This document shows, piece after piece, positions 1 through 6,612 of a DNA stretch of 49,644 nt (the first letter of the stretch is position 1; each line of letters opens with the position of its first letter). Both the position numbers and the translations under genes were made by a program. Origin of the DNA: a virus. The stretch covers positions 1 through 49,644 of IMG/VR virus record IMGVR_UViG_3300033571_004463. The stretch is one strand, 5' to 3'. The notes beneath the pieces are model-generated. The model was not told the origin of the DNA and ran no database searches. It worked only from the letters and a program-made list of their open reading frames with translations.

Positions 1-50
1 TCACGTGCGCGCGGGGGGGAATCCCCACACCATAGATGCCTAATCCTTAT

Positions 51-58
51 TATCTTTG
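51..58 (+). promoter_or_regulatory. Bacteroidota -7 promoter box
   Basis: TATCTTTG fits the Bacteroidota -7 consensus TAnnTTTG and ends only three bases before the ATG at 62. I find no TTG or TTTG about 20 bases upstream. If used, the transcript would be nearly leaderless, as seems possible for the genes at 4587 and 27405. Confidence 0.5.
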
Positions 59-61
59 TGA

Positions 62-268
62 ATGCGTCCTAAGTTTTACACGGGTGGCTTAACGGTACAG
101 GATGGCCGTTTAGTTAACGATCGGATTGGCGATGGCATGACGGGCATTGGTATGGCTTGTCAGGTTTACAAAGCCAAGAAGACTGCTGAGAAAGAGGCTA
201 TGATTTCAAGGGCTATTATGTCCGCTGAGATGATGGAGTATTCTCTTGGCATGAAGAAGGAAGACTAA
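62..268 (+). CDS. Hypothetical small protein (68 aa)
   Basis: I do not recognise this protein. It is 68 residues with a glycine-rich N-terminal half (including GDGMTGIGMA) and a Met-, Lys- and Glu-rich probably helical C-terminal half. It has no signal peptide, membrane segment or Cys motif. A TAnnTTTG box sits just before the start and a strong intrinsic terminator follows the stop, so it looks like a stand-alone transcription unit. That isolated setting is the main support for it being a real gene. Confidence 0.6.
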   Translation: MRPKFYTGGLTVQDGRLVNDRIGDGMTGIGMACQVYKAKKTAEKEAMISRAIMSAEMMEYSLGMKKED

Positions 269-286
269 CTTCTTACACCAAAAGAG

Positions 287-310
287 AGAGGGGCATGTCC
301 CCTCTTTTTT
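287..310 (+). terminator. Rho-independent terminator
   Basis: A 7-bp perfect stem (AGAGGGG at 287-293, CCCCTCT at 299-305) with loop CATGT is followed by a T run to 310. It ends transcription of the 62-268 gene and insulates the region upstream of groEL. Confidence 0.85.
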
Positions 311-364
311 GTTTTCATCCCCTCCTAATCCCCCCCTCATAATCATCCCCATTCTCAACCTAAT

Positions 365-384
365 CCTACTCGTAAACGAGTAGG
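365..384. repeat. Inverted repeat, 9-bp arms
   Basis: CCTACTCGT (365-373) is the exact reverse complement of ACGAGTAGG (376-384), with a two-base AA spacer. No T run follows, so it is not a typical intrinsic terminator. It could be an operator, a cruciform-forming site or an origin element. Confidence 0.7.
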
Positions 385-442
385 GCTTACAAAGTTTTGT
401 AGTTTCTCATATTACTTAGTCTTTTAATATGGGCTATTTTTG

Positions 443-629
443 TGTCGTTTATTAAAATTTAGTGTCGATTAATGTCGATTTTAGTGTCGAAAATATTAGC
501 TTAACAATACTAAAAACGAAGAAATGTCGAAAATGTCGATTTTAAGTTCAGAATTTTGTGGAAGAAAAAATCCCACACGTTAAATAATAGAGAGAGAATA
601 AGGGAAATTTCAATTTTGACATTTGACAT
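443..629 (+). repeat. TGTCGA repeat module, copy 1
   Basis: TGTCG occurs at 443, 463, 473, 485, 525 and 534; all but the first are followed by A. Downstream, AGGGAAA lies 67 bases after the last copy and GAC triplets lie 84 and 91 bases after it. The same elements occur at the same distances in the module at 47682-47868, in the same orientation. Spacings of about 10, 20 and 40 bases would put many copies on one face of the helix. This is consistent with a repeated protein-binding site such as an origin or an early-gene control region. Confidence 0.75.
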
Positions 630-634
630 ACCAA

Positions 635-646
635 CCCACTTGTGGG
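635..646. repeat. Short inverted repeat before groEL promoter
   Basis: CCCAC (635-639) and GTGGG (642-646) form a 5-bp stem with a TT loop, ending 16 bases before the -33 box of the groEL promoter. It could be an operator. It does not match the CIRCE element of bacterial chaperonin operons. Confidence 0.4.
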
Positions 647-662
647 ATGGTATTTGAACATG

Positions 663-694
663 TTTGCAATTTCATTTTGTTCTTGGTATATTTG
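663..694 (+). promoter_or_regulatory. groEL operon promoter
   Basis: TTTG (663-666), a 20-base spacer and TATATTTG (687-694) match the Bacteroidota sigma-A promoter well. The start codon of groEL follows 19 bases later, leaving room for a short leader. No Shine-Dalgarno sequence is visible. Confidence 0.75.
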
Positions 695-713
695 TGACAT
701 CAAAATTTAATTT

Positions 714-2345
714 ATGGAATTTAAGTCAACAGGAATGTACAGTCCCAAGGACTTGACCTTGGGGGATGAAGGCAGAGCCCGACTGATGAATGGCATCAGG
801 AAGATGGCTTCTGCTGTGAAGAGTACTTTAGGGCCGAGTGGTAAGACGGTCTTGATTGAGGGCGCTGATGTGATTGGCGGATTGACGGTGACCAAGGATG
901 GTGTTACTGTTGCCAACTCGATTCAGTTGTTAGACCCGATTGAGAACCTTGCGGTTCGTATGTTACGTGAGGCGAGCAGCAAGACTGCATCATCTGCGGG
1001 TGATGGTACGACGACTGCTGTTGTGTTAGCCGAGGCGTTAGTTGCTTATGGCATGGAGATTTTGGAAGCGCATCCTGCGGTGAACCGCACGGAGGTGTTG
1101 CGCAAGTTGGTGGAGATAAGCAATGAGGTGGTGGAGGATTTGAGAAGGATGGCTCGCAAGCTTCGTAAGCGTGAGCTCTTGGACGTAGCCATTATCTCAG
1201 CGAACAATGACAAGGTGATTGGCAAGACGATTGCTGACGTGTACGGTAAGGTTGGCGCTGATGGCATTGTGATGGTTGAGAACTCTCAGACTCCTGACAC
1301 CTACTACGAGGTAACGAACGGATTGCGGATTGACAAGGGTTACTTGTCTCCTGTGTTTGTGACGGACATGAAGCGTGATGAGTGCGTGATGAATGACGTG
1401 TACGTATTGGTTGCTGACATGGAGATTGAGAACGTGTTGCAGATTGAGCGTGTGTTGAAGCACGTGATTGAGGCGAACAAGTCGCTGTTGATTATTGGGC
1501 CTTGTGGTCAGATGATGTTGAACACATTGGGTGCGAACAAGGTGAAGGGTCGCATTAAGGTTTGTGCTATTGACGCGCCGAGCTTTGGCTACCGTCAGAA
1601 TGAGTTGATGCAGGACATTGCTTTGAGCGTTGGTGCGAAGTACTTCAGCCACCGCACGGGTGATGACTTGAGCATCATTGGCCCTGAGGACTTGGGTTAT
1701 GTGAGCAAGGTGACTGTTGGTAATGACAAGACGGTGATGGTGGTGAGTGATGCCAATCGTGATGGTGAGGCAGTGGCTGAGCGCATTGAGCAGCTGCGTG
1801 GTGCTCACACTGAGGCGGTGAAAAAGGGCGATAAAGATTTTATCATGTCTCGCATTGCGATGTTATCGGGCAGCATTGGTGTTATCTTCGTTGGTGGTAA
1901 CACTGACCTTGAGCAGAAGGAATTGTACGACAGGATTGACGATGCCGTATGCGCTGTTCGCTCCGCTCTTGAGGAGGGCATTGTTGCGGGCGGCGGTAGT
2001 GCATTGTACTACGAAGCCCGTAGGCTTGAAAGGAAGCTCTCTGCTGAGACTTCTCCCACCTCGGCATACACTATTGCCACCAAGATGATTATGCACGCTC
2101 TACGCTCCCCATTTTTAACCCTCGTTGACAATGCGGGTTATGAGCCATCTACTCCTGACGAGCGTGTTGGTGAGTGGGGGTATGGATGGAACATGCGTGA
2201 CGGTTCGTTTGGTAACTTGTACGACATGGGTGTGATTGACCCGTTGAAGGTAACTCGCAGTGCGTTGCAGAATGCGGTGAGTGTTGCGGTGACGGTGTTG
2301 AGTACTGACGCGATTATTACATTAGCGAGAACATATGAGTCATAG
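714..2345 (+). CDS. groEL: Phage-encoded chaperonin GroEL (Cpn60)
   Basis: This is a 543-residue group I chaperonin subunit that would form the ring folding cage for phage or host proteins in the cytoplasm. The ATP-site signatures are present: TLGPSGK (38-44), KDGVTVA (61-67), LLDP with the D52 equivalent (72-75), GDGTTTA (96-102), and the catalytic-Asp region before EEGIVAGGG (420-428). KVTRSALQNA near the C-terminus is also typical. The apical domain is clearly divergent, and the Gly-Gly-Met tail of bacterial GroEL is absent, the protein ending in TLARTYES. The stop overlaps the next start. The order groEL then groES is opposite to the usual bacterial operon. The visible ATPase motifs suggest an active enzyme. 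Confidence 0.95.
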   Translation: MEFKSTGMYSPKDLTLGDEGRARLMNGIRKMASAVKSTLGPSGKTVLIEGADVIGGLTVTKDGVTVANSIQLLDPIENLAVRMLREASSKTASSAGDGTTTAVVLAEALVAYGMEILEAHPAVNRTEVLRKLVEISNEVVEDLRRMARKLRKRELLDVAIISANNDKVIGKTIADVYGKVGADGIVMVENSQTPDTYYEVTNGLRIDKGYLSPVFVTDMKRDECVMNDVYVLVADMEIENVLQIERVLKHVIEANKSLLIIGPCGQMMLNTLGANKVKGRIKVCAIDAPSFGYRQNELMQDIALSVGAKYFSHRTGDDLSIIGPEDLGYVSKVTVGNDKTVMVVSDANRDGEAVAERIEQLRGAHTEAVKKGDKDFIMSRIAMLSGSIGVIFVGGNTDLEQKELYDRIDDAVCAVRSALEEGIVAGGGSALYYEARRLERKLSAETSPTSAYTIATKMIMHALRSPFLTLVDNAGYEPSTPDERVGEWGYGWNMRDGSFGNLYDMGVIDPLKVTRSALQNAVSVAVTVLSTDAIITLARTYES

Positions 2346-2571
2346 GCTACACATAGAGAAGCGGGTGAGTTTGCCTCAGTTTGAGGCAGCTTGCCTTGGC
2401 GTTACCATGGATGGGGAGCGCAAGATTTATTCATGCAATGGCATTATTAAAATCCTTGAGCATGACGGATTATCGCTTGACGACGCAGTTGAGCATTTGT
2501 ATCAAAAAGTAATTCAGTATTGGGAGGGAACTAATGGCTCTCCTATATTTGTTTGGGAGGACGGAGAATGA
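2335..2571 (+). CDS. Unknown protein between groEL and groES (78 aa)
   Basis: I do not recognise this 78-residue protein. It overlaps the groEL stop by 11 bases and its own stop overlaps the groES start (ATGA), so the three genes look translationally coupled. It is mixed alpha/beta in appearance, with one central helix-like segment (LSLDDAVEHLYQKVIQYW) and two Cys residues, and no membrane segment. The position suggests a chaperonin accessory factor, but nothing in the sequence proves that. Confidence 0.75.
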   Translation: MSHRLHIEKRVSLPQFEAACLGVTMDGERKIYSCNGIIKILEHDGLSLDDAVEHLYQKVIQYWEGTNGSPIFVWEDGE

Positions 2572-2843
2572 AACCAATTGGAAAATATATTGTCAGTCAG
2601 TTGATTGACGAGGAGGTGGAGACAGCCTCAGGCTTGGTGTTATCGGGAGATGACGTTGACAACCTTCGGTATCGAAAAGCAACTATTGTGAAAGTAGGCT
2701 CTGACGTGAAGAATATCACGGATGGCAGTGTCATTTACTTTGACAAGGTGCAGAGCTTTACGATGGTGATTGACGGGAATCAGTACACTATTCTTCGTGA
2801 GACTGACGTAGTTCTTGTTCTAAGCGAAGGGTCTCCCGTTTAA
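2568..2843 (+). CDS. groES: Phage-encoded co-chaperonin GroES (Cpn10)
   Basis: This is a 91-residue Cpn10, the lid of the GroEL cage. It has the expected layout: an N-terminal strand with MKPIGKYIV, the mobile loop with ETASGLVLSG (the IVL-type hydrophobic anchor is LVL), the KATIVKVGSDV strand, and a C-terminal barrel with DGSVIYFDK and DVVLVL. An ATG at 2553 is in frame, but the start at 2568 gives the canonical N-terminus and overlaps the upstream stop as ATGA with GGAG just before it. The gene's end overlaps the end of the opposing wHTH gene by 56 bases. Confidence 0.88.
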   Translation: MKPIGKYIVSQLIDEEVETASGLVLSGDDVDNLRYRKATIVKVGSDVKNITDGSVIYFDKVQSFTMVIDGNQYTILRETDVVLVLSEGSPV

Positions 2844-3252
2844 TTTTAAATACGTACTCCCTCATGGAGTCGAAGCTTTTAGGGACTCGTTTTAGGCGTG
2901 CGGCTCTGTCGCAATCTGAGACGAGTCTTCTTCCTTCTAGCAGGCTGTAGAAGTATTGAACGACATTCTTACCCTTTTTTGAGATTTGGTATAGGGTCAA
3001 GTCAGGTTCAAAACATTTAAGCTTTTCATTTCGTTTCTTAACAACTTCGACGTATCCATTATCTCTGAGATAGGTGAGGGTTGAGGGATGGAAGTTATTC
3101 AGCTTACGCCACATGTCCATGCTCTTGTAGGAGAACACTCCTTCGGAGTAGATGAAGACGAGGCCGTCTAATAGGTGTGGCTTTTCAATATTGTATTTCA
3201 CGCGAACGTACTTGCGAAATACGTTATAGTATTTGAGGTAATCTGATTTCAT
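2788..3252 (-). CDS. Putative winged-helix (MarR-like) regulator
   Basis: This 154-residue protein is read leftward against its neighbours. The central part looks like a winged helix: a helix around LNNFHPSTLTYLRDNGYVEVV (recognition helix then wing strand), a beta hairpin, then LTLYQISKKGKNVVQYFYSLLEG, the motif that ends many MarR/PadR-like wHTH domains. The C-terminus is highly basic and helical. Its promoter overlaps that of the divergent endolysin gene, so autoregulation and control of the lysis and small-gene operon is a reasonable inference. The exact family is not certain. Confidence 0.65.
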   Translation of the reverse strand: MKSDYLKYYNVFRKYVRVKYNIEKPHLLDGLVFIYSEGVFSYKSMDMWRKLNNFHPSTLTYLRDNGYVEVVKKRNEKLKCFEPDLTLYQISKKGKNVVQYFYSLLEGRRLVSDCDRAARLKRVPKSFDSMREYVFKIKRETLRLEQELRQSHEE

Positions 3253-3262
3253 TTCTTTTTAG

Positions 3263-3305
3263 TAACTTTGTAGCAAAGTTAATTGATTGCATGCTAACGA
3301 CCAAA
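3263..3305. promoter_or_regulatory. Divergent promoter within a palindrome
   Basis: TAACTTTGTAGCAAAGTTA (3263-3281) is a perfect 8-bp inverted repeat with a TAG centre. Each arm is a TAnnTTTG -7 box, one per strand. The leftward promoter also has TTTG (CAAA on this strand at 3302-3305) with a 20-base spacer. The rightward one has no -33 box at the right distance and may need activation. One protein bound to the palindrome would cover both -7 boxes. Confidence 0.7.
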
Positions 3306-3758
3306 CAGATTATCGCCAAGTACGGCAAGCCTGACGATGATGGTAGTGACTATTTGGTTACGATTCAGTTGCCGTATCCTATGCGTTTGGCGTGGGACAC
3401 CAAGACGGTAGTGACCAAGATGCGTTGCCATACCATTGCGGCTGATAAGTTTTTGGCGGTATTCAATGAGCTCCTTACCACTTATGGCATTGACGAGATT
3501 AAGCGTTTGGGCATTGACCTGTTTGGTGGATGCTTCTCGTTTCGTAAGATGCGTGGTGGCAATGAGTACTCGCGCCATTGTTGGGGCATTGCTATTGACC
3601 TAGACCCATCGAGGAATACGTTAAAGCAGAGCAGCAAGACGGCGCAGTTCGCAAAGCCTGAGTACAAGAAGATGATTGACATTTTCTACAAGCATGGCTT
3701 TATCAACTACGGTCGTGAGCGTAATTTTGATTTTATGCACTTTGAATTGAAGAACTAA
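3291..3758 (+). CDS. Endolysin, M15-type L-Ala-D-Glu/D-Ala peptidase
   Basis: This 155-residue protein should cut the peptide part of peptidoglycan during lysis. The zinc site of the VanY/peptidase M15 group is visible: SRHCWGIAID at 94-103 (H96, D103) and FMHFE at 149-153 (H150, with E152). The length fits single-domain phage endopeptidases of the T5 type. There is no signal peptide, so it would need the holin to reach the wall. The holin and spanin candidates lie 4 kb downstream. Confidence 0.88.
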   Translation: MLTTKQIIAKYGKPDDDGSDYLVTIQLPYPMRLAWDTKTVVTKMRCHTIAADKFLAVFNELLTTYGIDEIKRLGIDLFGGCFSFRKMRGGNEYSRHCWGIAIDLDPSRNTLKQSSKTAQFAKPEYKKMIDIFYKHGFINYGRERNFDFMHFELKN

Positions 3759-3913
3759 TGGCTAAGGGTAATAAGATTTGCAAGGCGGGGATTGATTGGG
3801 CGAAGCGGACGTTTGACCGTTACCCATCTGCGTATGCCAACATGGCTGCGTCGAAATATTGCAAAGACCCGAACTATGCCAAGGGTAAGAAGACTGTTAA
3901 AAAGAAGAAGTGA
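3758..3913 (+). CDS. Small basic protein (51 aa)
   Basis: This gene starts at the ATG overlapping the endolysin stop (TAATG) and encodes 51 residues, very rich in lysine, ending in KKTVKKKK. The segment AYANMAASKYCKDPNYAK is typical of tiny basic proteins seen in several phage groups, function unknown. The charge suggests nucleic acid binding or a minor virion component. It is the first of a run of overlapping micro-genes. Confidence 0.65.
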   Translation: MAKGNKICKAGIDWAKRTFDRYPSAYANMAASKYCKDPNYAKGKKTVKKKK

Positions 3914-4167
3914 TGGGTGAGTTGAAGAAATGGCGGGATGAGAAGTGGGTTCGTATTGGGACGGGCGGAAAGATTATGGGGGAGTGTGGTACGAGTCCGA
4001 ACAAAAAGAATCCCGACCGTTGCTTACCTTTGAAGAAGGCTAAGGCGTTGTCACAGAGTGAGCGTGCTGCCACTGCTCGGCTGAAGAAGTCAAAGGGTGG
4101 TAGCGGCCGTCAGTTCGTGAGCAATACAAAAGAAGCAAAAGTAACCTCTAAATACACAAAGCGATGA
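3913..4167 (+). CDS. Small basic Cys-containing phage protein (84 aa)
   Basis: The ATG at 3913 overlaps the previous stop (TGATG); a GTG at 3910 is a less likely start. The 84-residue product has a W-V-R-I start strand, two Cys, then RCLPLKKAKALSQSERAA and a Ser/Lys-rich tail. This layout resembles a small basic protein family (DUF5872-like) found in marine and freshwater phages. The function is unknown. Its stop overlaps the next start. Confidence 0.7.
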   Translation: MGELKKWRDEKWVRIGTGGKIMGECGTSPNKKNPDRCLPLKKAKALSQSERAATARLKKSKGGSGRQFVSNTKEAKVTSKYTKR

Positions 4168-4280
4168 AAAAAATGATGATGTCCGAAAAAGCTTCCATGA
4201 AAAAGAACGGAGCTAAACCTATGGCGAAGAAAGCTATGGCGAAGAAGGCAGTGGCAAAGAAGATGTCTAAGTCCTGCTAA
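4164..4280 (+). CDS. Lys/Ala/Met-repeat peptide (38 aa)
   Basis: This 38-residue peptide is almost entirely K, A and M, with three tandem units of the type MAKKA/VAKKM and a terminal Cys. Its start overlaps the upstream stop (ATGA) and its stop overlaps the next start (TAATG), which supports translation. The composition resembles histone H1-like or DNA-compacting tails. It could be a DNA-condensing or packaged peptide, which is inference. Confidence 0.55.
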   Translation: MKKMMMSEKASMKKNGAKPMAKKAMAKKAVAKKMSKSC

Positions 4281-4570
4281 TGGCTGACAAGTCAAAGATG
4301 AAGTGCAATTCCCCTGTCAAGTCAGACCGACAGGGGAAGAAGCGCATGGTCAAGGCTTGCAGTGGAGGTACTGAAAAGCTAATCCACTATGGCGCAGAGG
4401 GTTATGGTAATAACTACTCACCTGCTGCGCGCAAGAGTTTCAAAGCTCGGCATAGTTGTGACACGGCTAACAACAAGTTAACTGCTAGGTATTGGTCATG
4501 CAAAGATTTATGGGGAGGTAAAGGTGGTCACACTACAGCTAACCCTAAAAATAGAAAAGGAAAGTATTGA
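4280..4570 (+). CDS. Conserved small basic phage protein (96 aa)
   Basis: This 96-residue, strongly basic protein has the order MKCNSP, GTEKLIHYGAEGYGNNYS, ARKSFKARHSCDTANNKLTARYWSCKDLWGG. The ARKSFKARHxCD...ARYWSCK block recurs in small proteins of many phages and giant viruses with no known function. Four Cys residues suggest metal binding or disulfides. It overlaps the preceding peptide gene by one base. Confidence 0.75.
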   Translation: MADKSKMKCNSPVKSDRQGKKRMVKACSGGTEKLIHYGAEGYGNNYSPAARKSFKARHSCDTANNKLTARYWSCKDLWGGKGGHTTANPKNRKGKY

Positions 4571-4571
4571 C

Positions 4572-4579
4572 TATCTTTG
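4572..4579 (+). promoter_or_regulatory. Bacteroidota -7 promoter box
   Basis: TATCTTTG lies seven bases before the ATG at 4587, directly after the previous stop. There is no clear -33 box. The short distance implies a leaderless or nearly leaderless transcript. Confidence 0.55.
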
Positions 4580-4586
4580 TGGTGTT

Positions 4587-4769
4587 ATGGCGAAAGTAAT
4601 AGTTACAGTCAACAAGAGTCGTGGCTTGGGTGATACCATTGCAAAGTTCACGCAAAAGACGGGCATTGATAAGATGGCTAAGAAGATGGCGCAGGCTGCA
4701 GGCTATGAGGACTGCGGTTGTGATGCTCGTCGTGATACGCTTAACAGAGTTTTTCCATACAGTAAATAA
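4587..4769 (+). CDS. Conserved small protein with CGC-RR motif (60 aa)
   Basis: The start at 4587 (MAKVIV) follows a promoter box and gives a 60-residue protein. Its signature is GLGDTIAKFTQKTGIDKMAKK followed by DCGCDARRDTLNRVFPYSK, a pattern I associate with small proteins beside fibre genes in Bacteroidota phages. The CxC and Arg pair may bind metal or nucleic acid, but no function is known. Confidence 0.75.
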   Translation: MAKVIVTVNKSRGLGDTIAKFTQKTGIDKMAKKMAQAAGYEDCGCDARRDTLNRVFPYSK

Positions 4770-4775
4770 TTAAAA

Positions 4776-5249
4776 ATGGGATATCAAAAATTACAAGGGC
4801 ATAGAGCTTTAAGGGTTGTTACATCAGATACGATTGACGTTCCTTCTGCTGCTACTAAGGCTGTGTCAGGAACTAATACTTCCACATCTGCTAACAACTT
4901 AGTTGACAACACTGTTGGAATTAATTTTCTTACGCTTCAGATTCGGATTGGGTCTATTGTTTACAATACAACTGATGGGAGTTGTGCGGTTGTAACTTCT
5001 GTTGCCGCCAATACTCTTGGCTTAAGTGCAAATATCTTCACAGGTACATCGAAGAATTATTCTATTTATGCAAACGCAGGGAATCCTTGTGTCTTGTATA
5101 TTGGAGGAGCGGGTAACGTGAGAGTTCTTACCGAAGGTGGTGATGACGTAACATTTAATGGAGCGCTTGCGGGTTCTTACTTCCCAATTCAGGTTTATAG
5201 GGTATTTGCATCAGGCACTACAGCTACGAACATTATAGCCATTTGGTAA
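4776..5249 (+). CDS. Probable virion surface or appendage protein (157 aa)
   Basis: This 157-residue beta-rich protein is dominated by T, S, N, G and A, with short alternating hydrophobic strands and a C-terminus of the form FPIQVYRVFASGTTATNIIAIW. That ending is common in small beta-sandwich structural proteins of Bacteroidota phages. It starts the fibre-like gene group. No catalytic motif is visible, and decoration or appendage function is inferred from composition and context. Confidence 0.6.
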   Translation: MGYQKLQGHRALRVVTSDTIDVPSAATKAVSGTNTSTSANNLVDNTVGINFLTLQIRIGSIVYNTTDGSCAVVTSVAANTLGLSANIFTGTSKNYSIYANAGNPCVLYIGGAGNVRVLTEGGDDVTFNGALAGSYFPIQVYRVFASGTTATNIIAIW

Positions 5250-5250
5250 T

Positions 5251-5412
5251 ATGTTAAACCTAGCAATTGGTATAACAATTAAGGGGTCTCCTGCGGGTGG
5301 CCCAACGCCGACAGGGCCTGTAGGGCCTGTTGTTGACAACCCATTGGTTACTCAGAATGGCGTTGACTTTATTGTTACTGAATTGGATGACCAAATAATC
5401 GCAGAATCATAA
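5251..5412 (+). CDS. Short collagen-like peptide (53 aa)
   Basis: This 53-residue gene lies between two structural genes, starts one base after the upstream stop and ends in TAATG overlapping the next start. It contains a proline- and glycine-rich segment (SPAGGPTPTGPVGPVV) and an acidic C-terminus. It could be a linker or a minor appendage protein, function unknown. Confidence 0.55.
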   Translation: MLNLAIGITIKGSPAGGPTPTGPVGPVVDNPLVTQNGVDFIVTELDDQIIAES

Positions 5413-6608
5413 TGGCAAATGTAAAATTTTCTCAGTTCACATCTGATACCCCTGATGCAAATTCATTTTTTGTTGGGTACAATAGTAATACCAACGCAAA
5501 TATGCGTTTCAGTTTAGCTCAGCTATCTACTGCATTAGGACTTAGTAGCTATGTTACAGTGGCTACAACTCAAACTATTTCGGGGAGTAAGAGATTCTCT
5601 TCTTCTCTGTTGGTTGGTGCAGCGCCTTCTGTTACTGTTACTTCCGACATTAATTTATACAGTACTTCTGATAGCTTGTCGAGATGGGTATTTAACTCAG
5701 GTACATCTAACGTTTTAAAAGCGATTTCATTTAGAGCGGGCGACTTACGTAGATGGGAGATTCATGTTGAGGGGGCTGAGTCGGGTGGCAATTCAGGTCA
5801 GAACCTTCACTTCGTAAGATTTGACGATGATGGTAATCAGATTGAGAACGCGCTGAATATTAACCGTAGCACAGGTCACGTCCGTGTGCATCAGGACTTG
5901 AGATTGGATGGAGACCTGATTTTGAACGCAGGAGCGATGACAATTACAAATGCTCAGCTTCAGTATTTAGATGGGCTATCATCTAACCTTCAAACTCAAT
6001 TGGGCGGAAAAGAGCCGACCATTACTGCAGGAACAGCGTCTCAGTTTTGGAAGGGCAACAAGAGTTGGGCGACATTGGTAGCAGGTGACATCCCATCGTT
6101 AGATGCTGCTAAGATTACTACAGGAACAATCACGCCATCTTTATTGCCTAAGATTACAAGGGCCGTATCTATGGCTGCAGGTGCAGTTAGTAATGGTAAT
6201 AATACAAATGAGGAGGTATTGCAGACTCTTACTATCCCTGCGAATACATTGTCGGTAGGTGACATCTTGAAGGTTGGCTACTTGTTCTCGTTTAACTTAA
6301 GTGGTGGAGGAAAAACCGTTCGTTTGAAGTACCCGAATATAGGCGGAACTTCGCTTCCTACTGCGGGTACTACTATTAATAATGCCACTGCAGCCTTACA
6401 GACTGAGTTCATTGCTACTGTTGTAAATTCAACTACGTTAAGATTTGGAGCAACAAGTAATGCGGGTGGTTATGGCTCATCAACCACTGCAGGTATTAAC
6501 TTAACTGTTGACTTAACTCAGTCTATTGTATTTGTAGTTACAGGACAGAAGGCTGTATCGGGAGATACTTGTACTTGCGAGACTGCATACGTAATTTTAA
6601 TTAGCTAA
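5412..6608 (+). CDS. Tail-fibre-like protein 1 (398 aa)
   Basis: This 398-residue protein starts MANVKFSQFTSDTPDANSFF, a probable virion-attachment segment. A middle region follows with ISGSKRF and RWEIHVEG strands, a repeat-like joint (LSSNLQTQLGGKEPTITAG, then QFWKGNKSWATL), and a C-terminal beta-rich domain (about 265-398), likely the receptor-binding tip. The next gene has the same architecture and similar sequence. Host recognition is inferred. Confidence 0.7.
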   Translation: MANVKFSQFTSDTPDANSFFVGYNSNTNANMRFSLAQLSTALGLSSYVTVATTQTISGSKRFSSSLLVGAAPSVTVTSDINLYSTSDSLSRWVFNSGTSNVLKAISFRAGDLRRWEIHVEGAESGGNSGQNLHFVRFDDDGNQIENALNINRSTGHVRVHQDLRLDGDLILNAGAMTITNAQLQYLDGLSSNLQTQLGGKEPTITAGTASQFWKGNKSWATLVAGDIPSLDAAKITTGTITPSLLPKITRAVSMAAGAVSNGNNTNEEVLQTLTIPANTLSVGDILKVGYLFSFNLSGGGKTVRLKYPNIGGTSLPTAGTTINNATAALQTEFIATVVNSTTLRFGATSNAGGYGSSTTAGINLTVDLTQSIVFVVTGQKAVSGDTCTCETAYVILIS

Positions 6609-6612
6609 TAAT

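Larger units (their letters stand above)
311..713. other. 400-base non-coding control region
   Basis: No credible gene is present. From left to right it holds a pyrimidine-rich stretch (about 317-363), a 9-bp-stem hairpin (365-384), six TGTCG(A) repeats (443-539), a conserved downstream block shared with the region at 47.7-47.9 kb, a CCCAC/GTGGG hairpin (635-646) and the groEL promoter (663-694). The density of structure suggests a replication or transcription control region. Confidence 0.7.

Noticed and set aside
1-40. tRNA 3' end at the left edge (G-run followed by CCCCACACCA)
   Set aside because: There is no TTCGA-type T loop and no pairing arms. It is probably a short GGGG/CCCC hairpin by chance.
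443-539. CRISPR-like array
   Set aside because: The repeated unit is only 5-6 bases with irregular short gaps, and no cas genes are present. It fits binding-site repeats, not CRISPR.
663-714. CIRCE-type heat-shock operator before groEL
   Set aside because: I find no TTAGCACTC-N9-GAGTGCTAA pattern. The only inverted repeat nearby is the short CCCAC/GTGGG stem.
1197-1808. 203-residue open frame antisense to groEL
   Set aside because: It is rich in His, Asn, Leu and Thr, typical of the reverse frame of a gene with strong codon bias. No promoter or motif supports it and groEL itself is certain.
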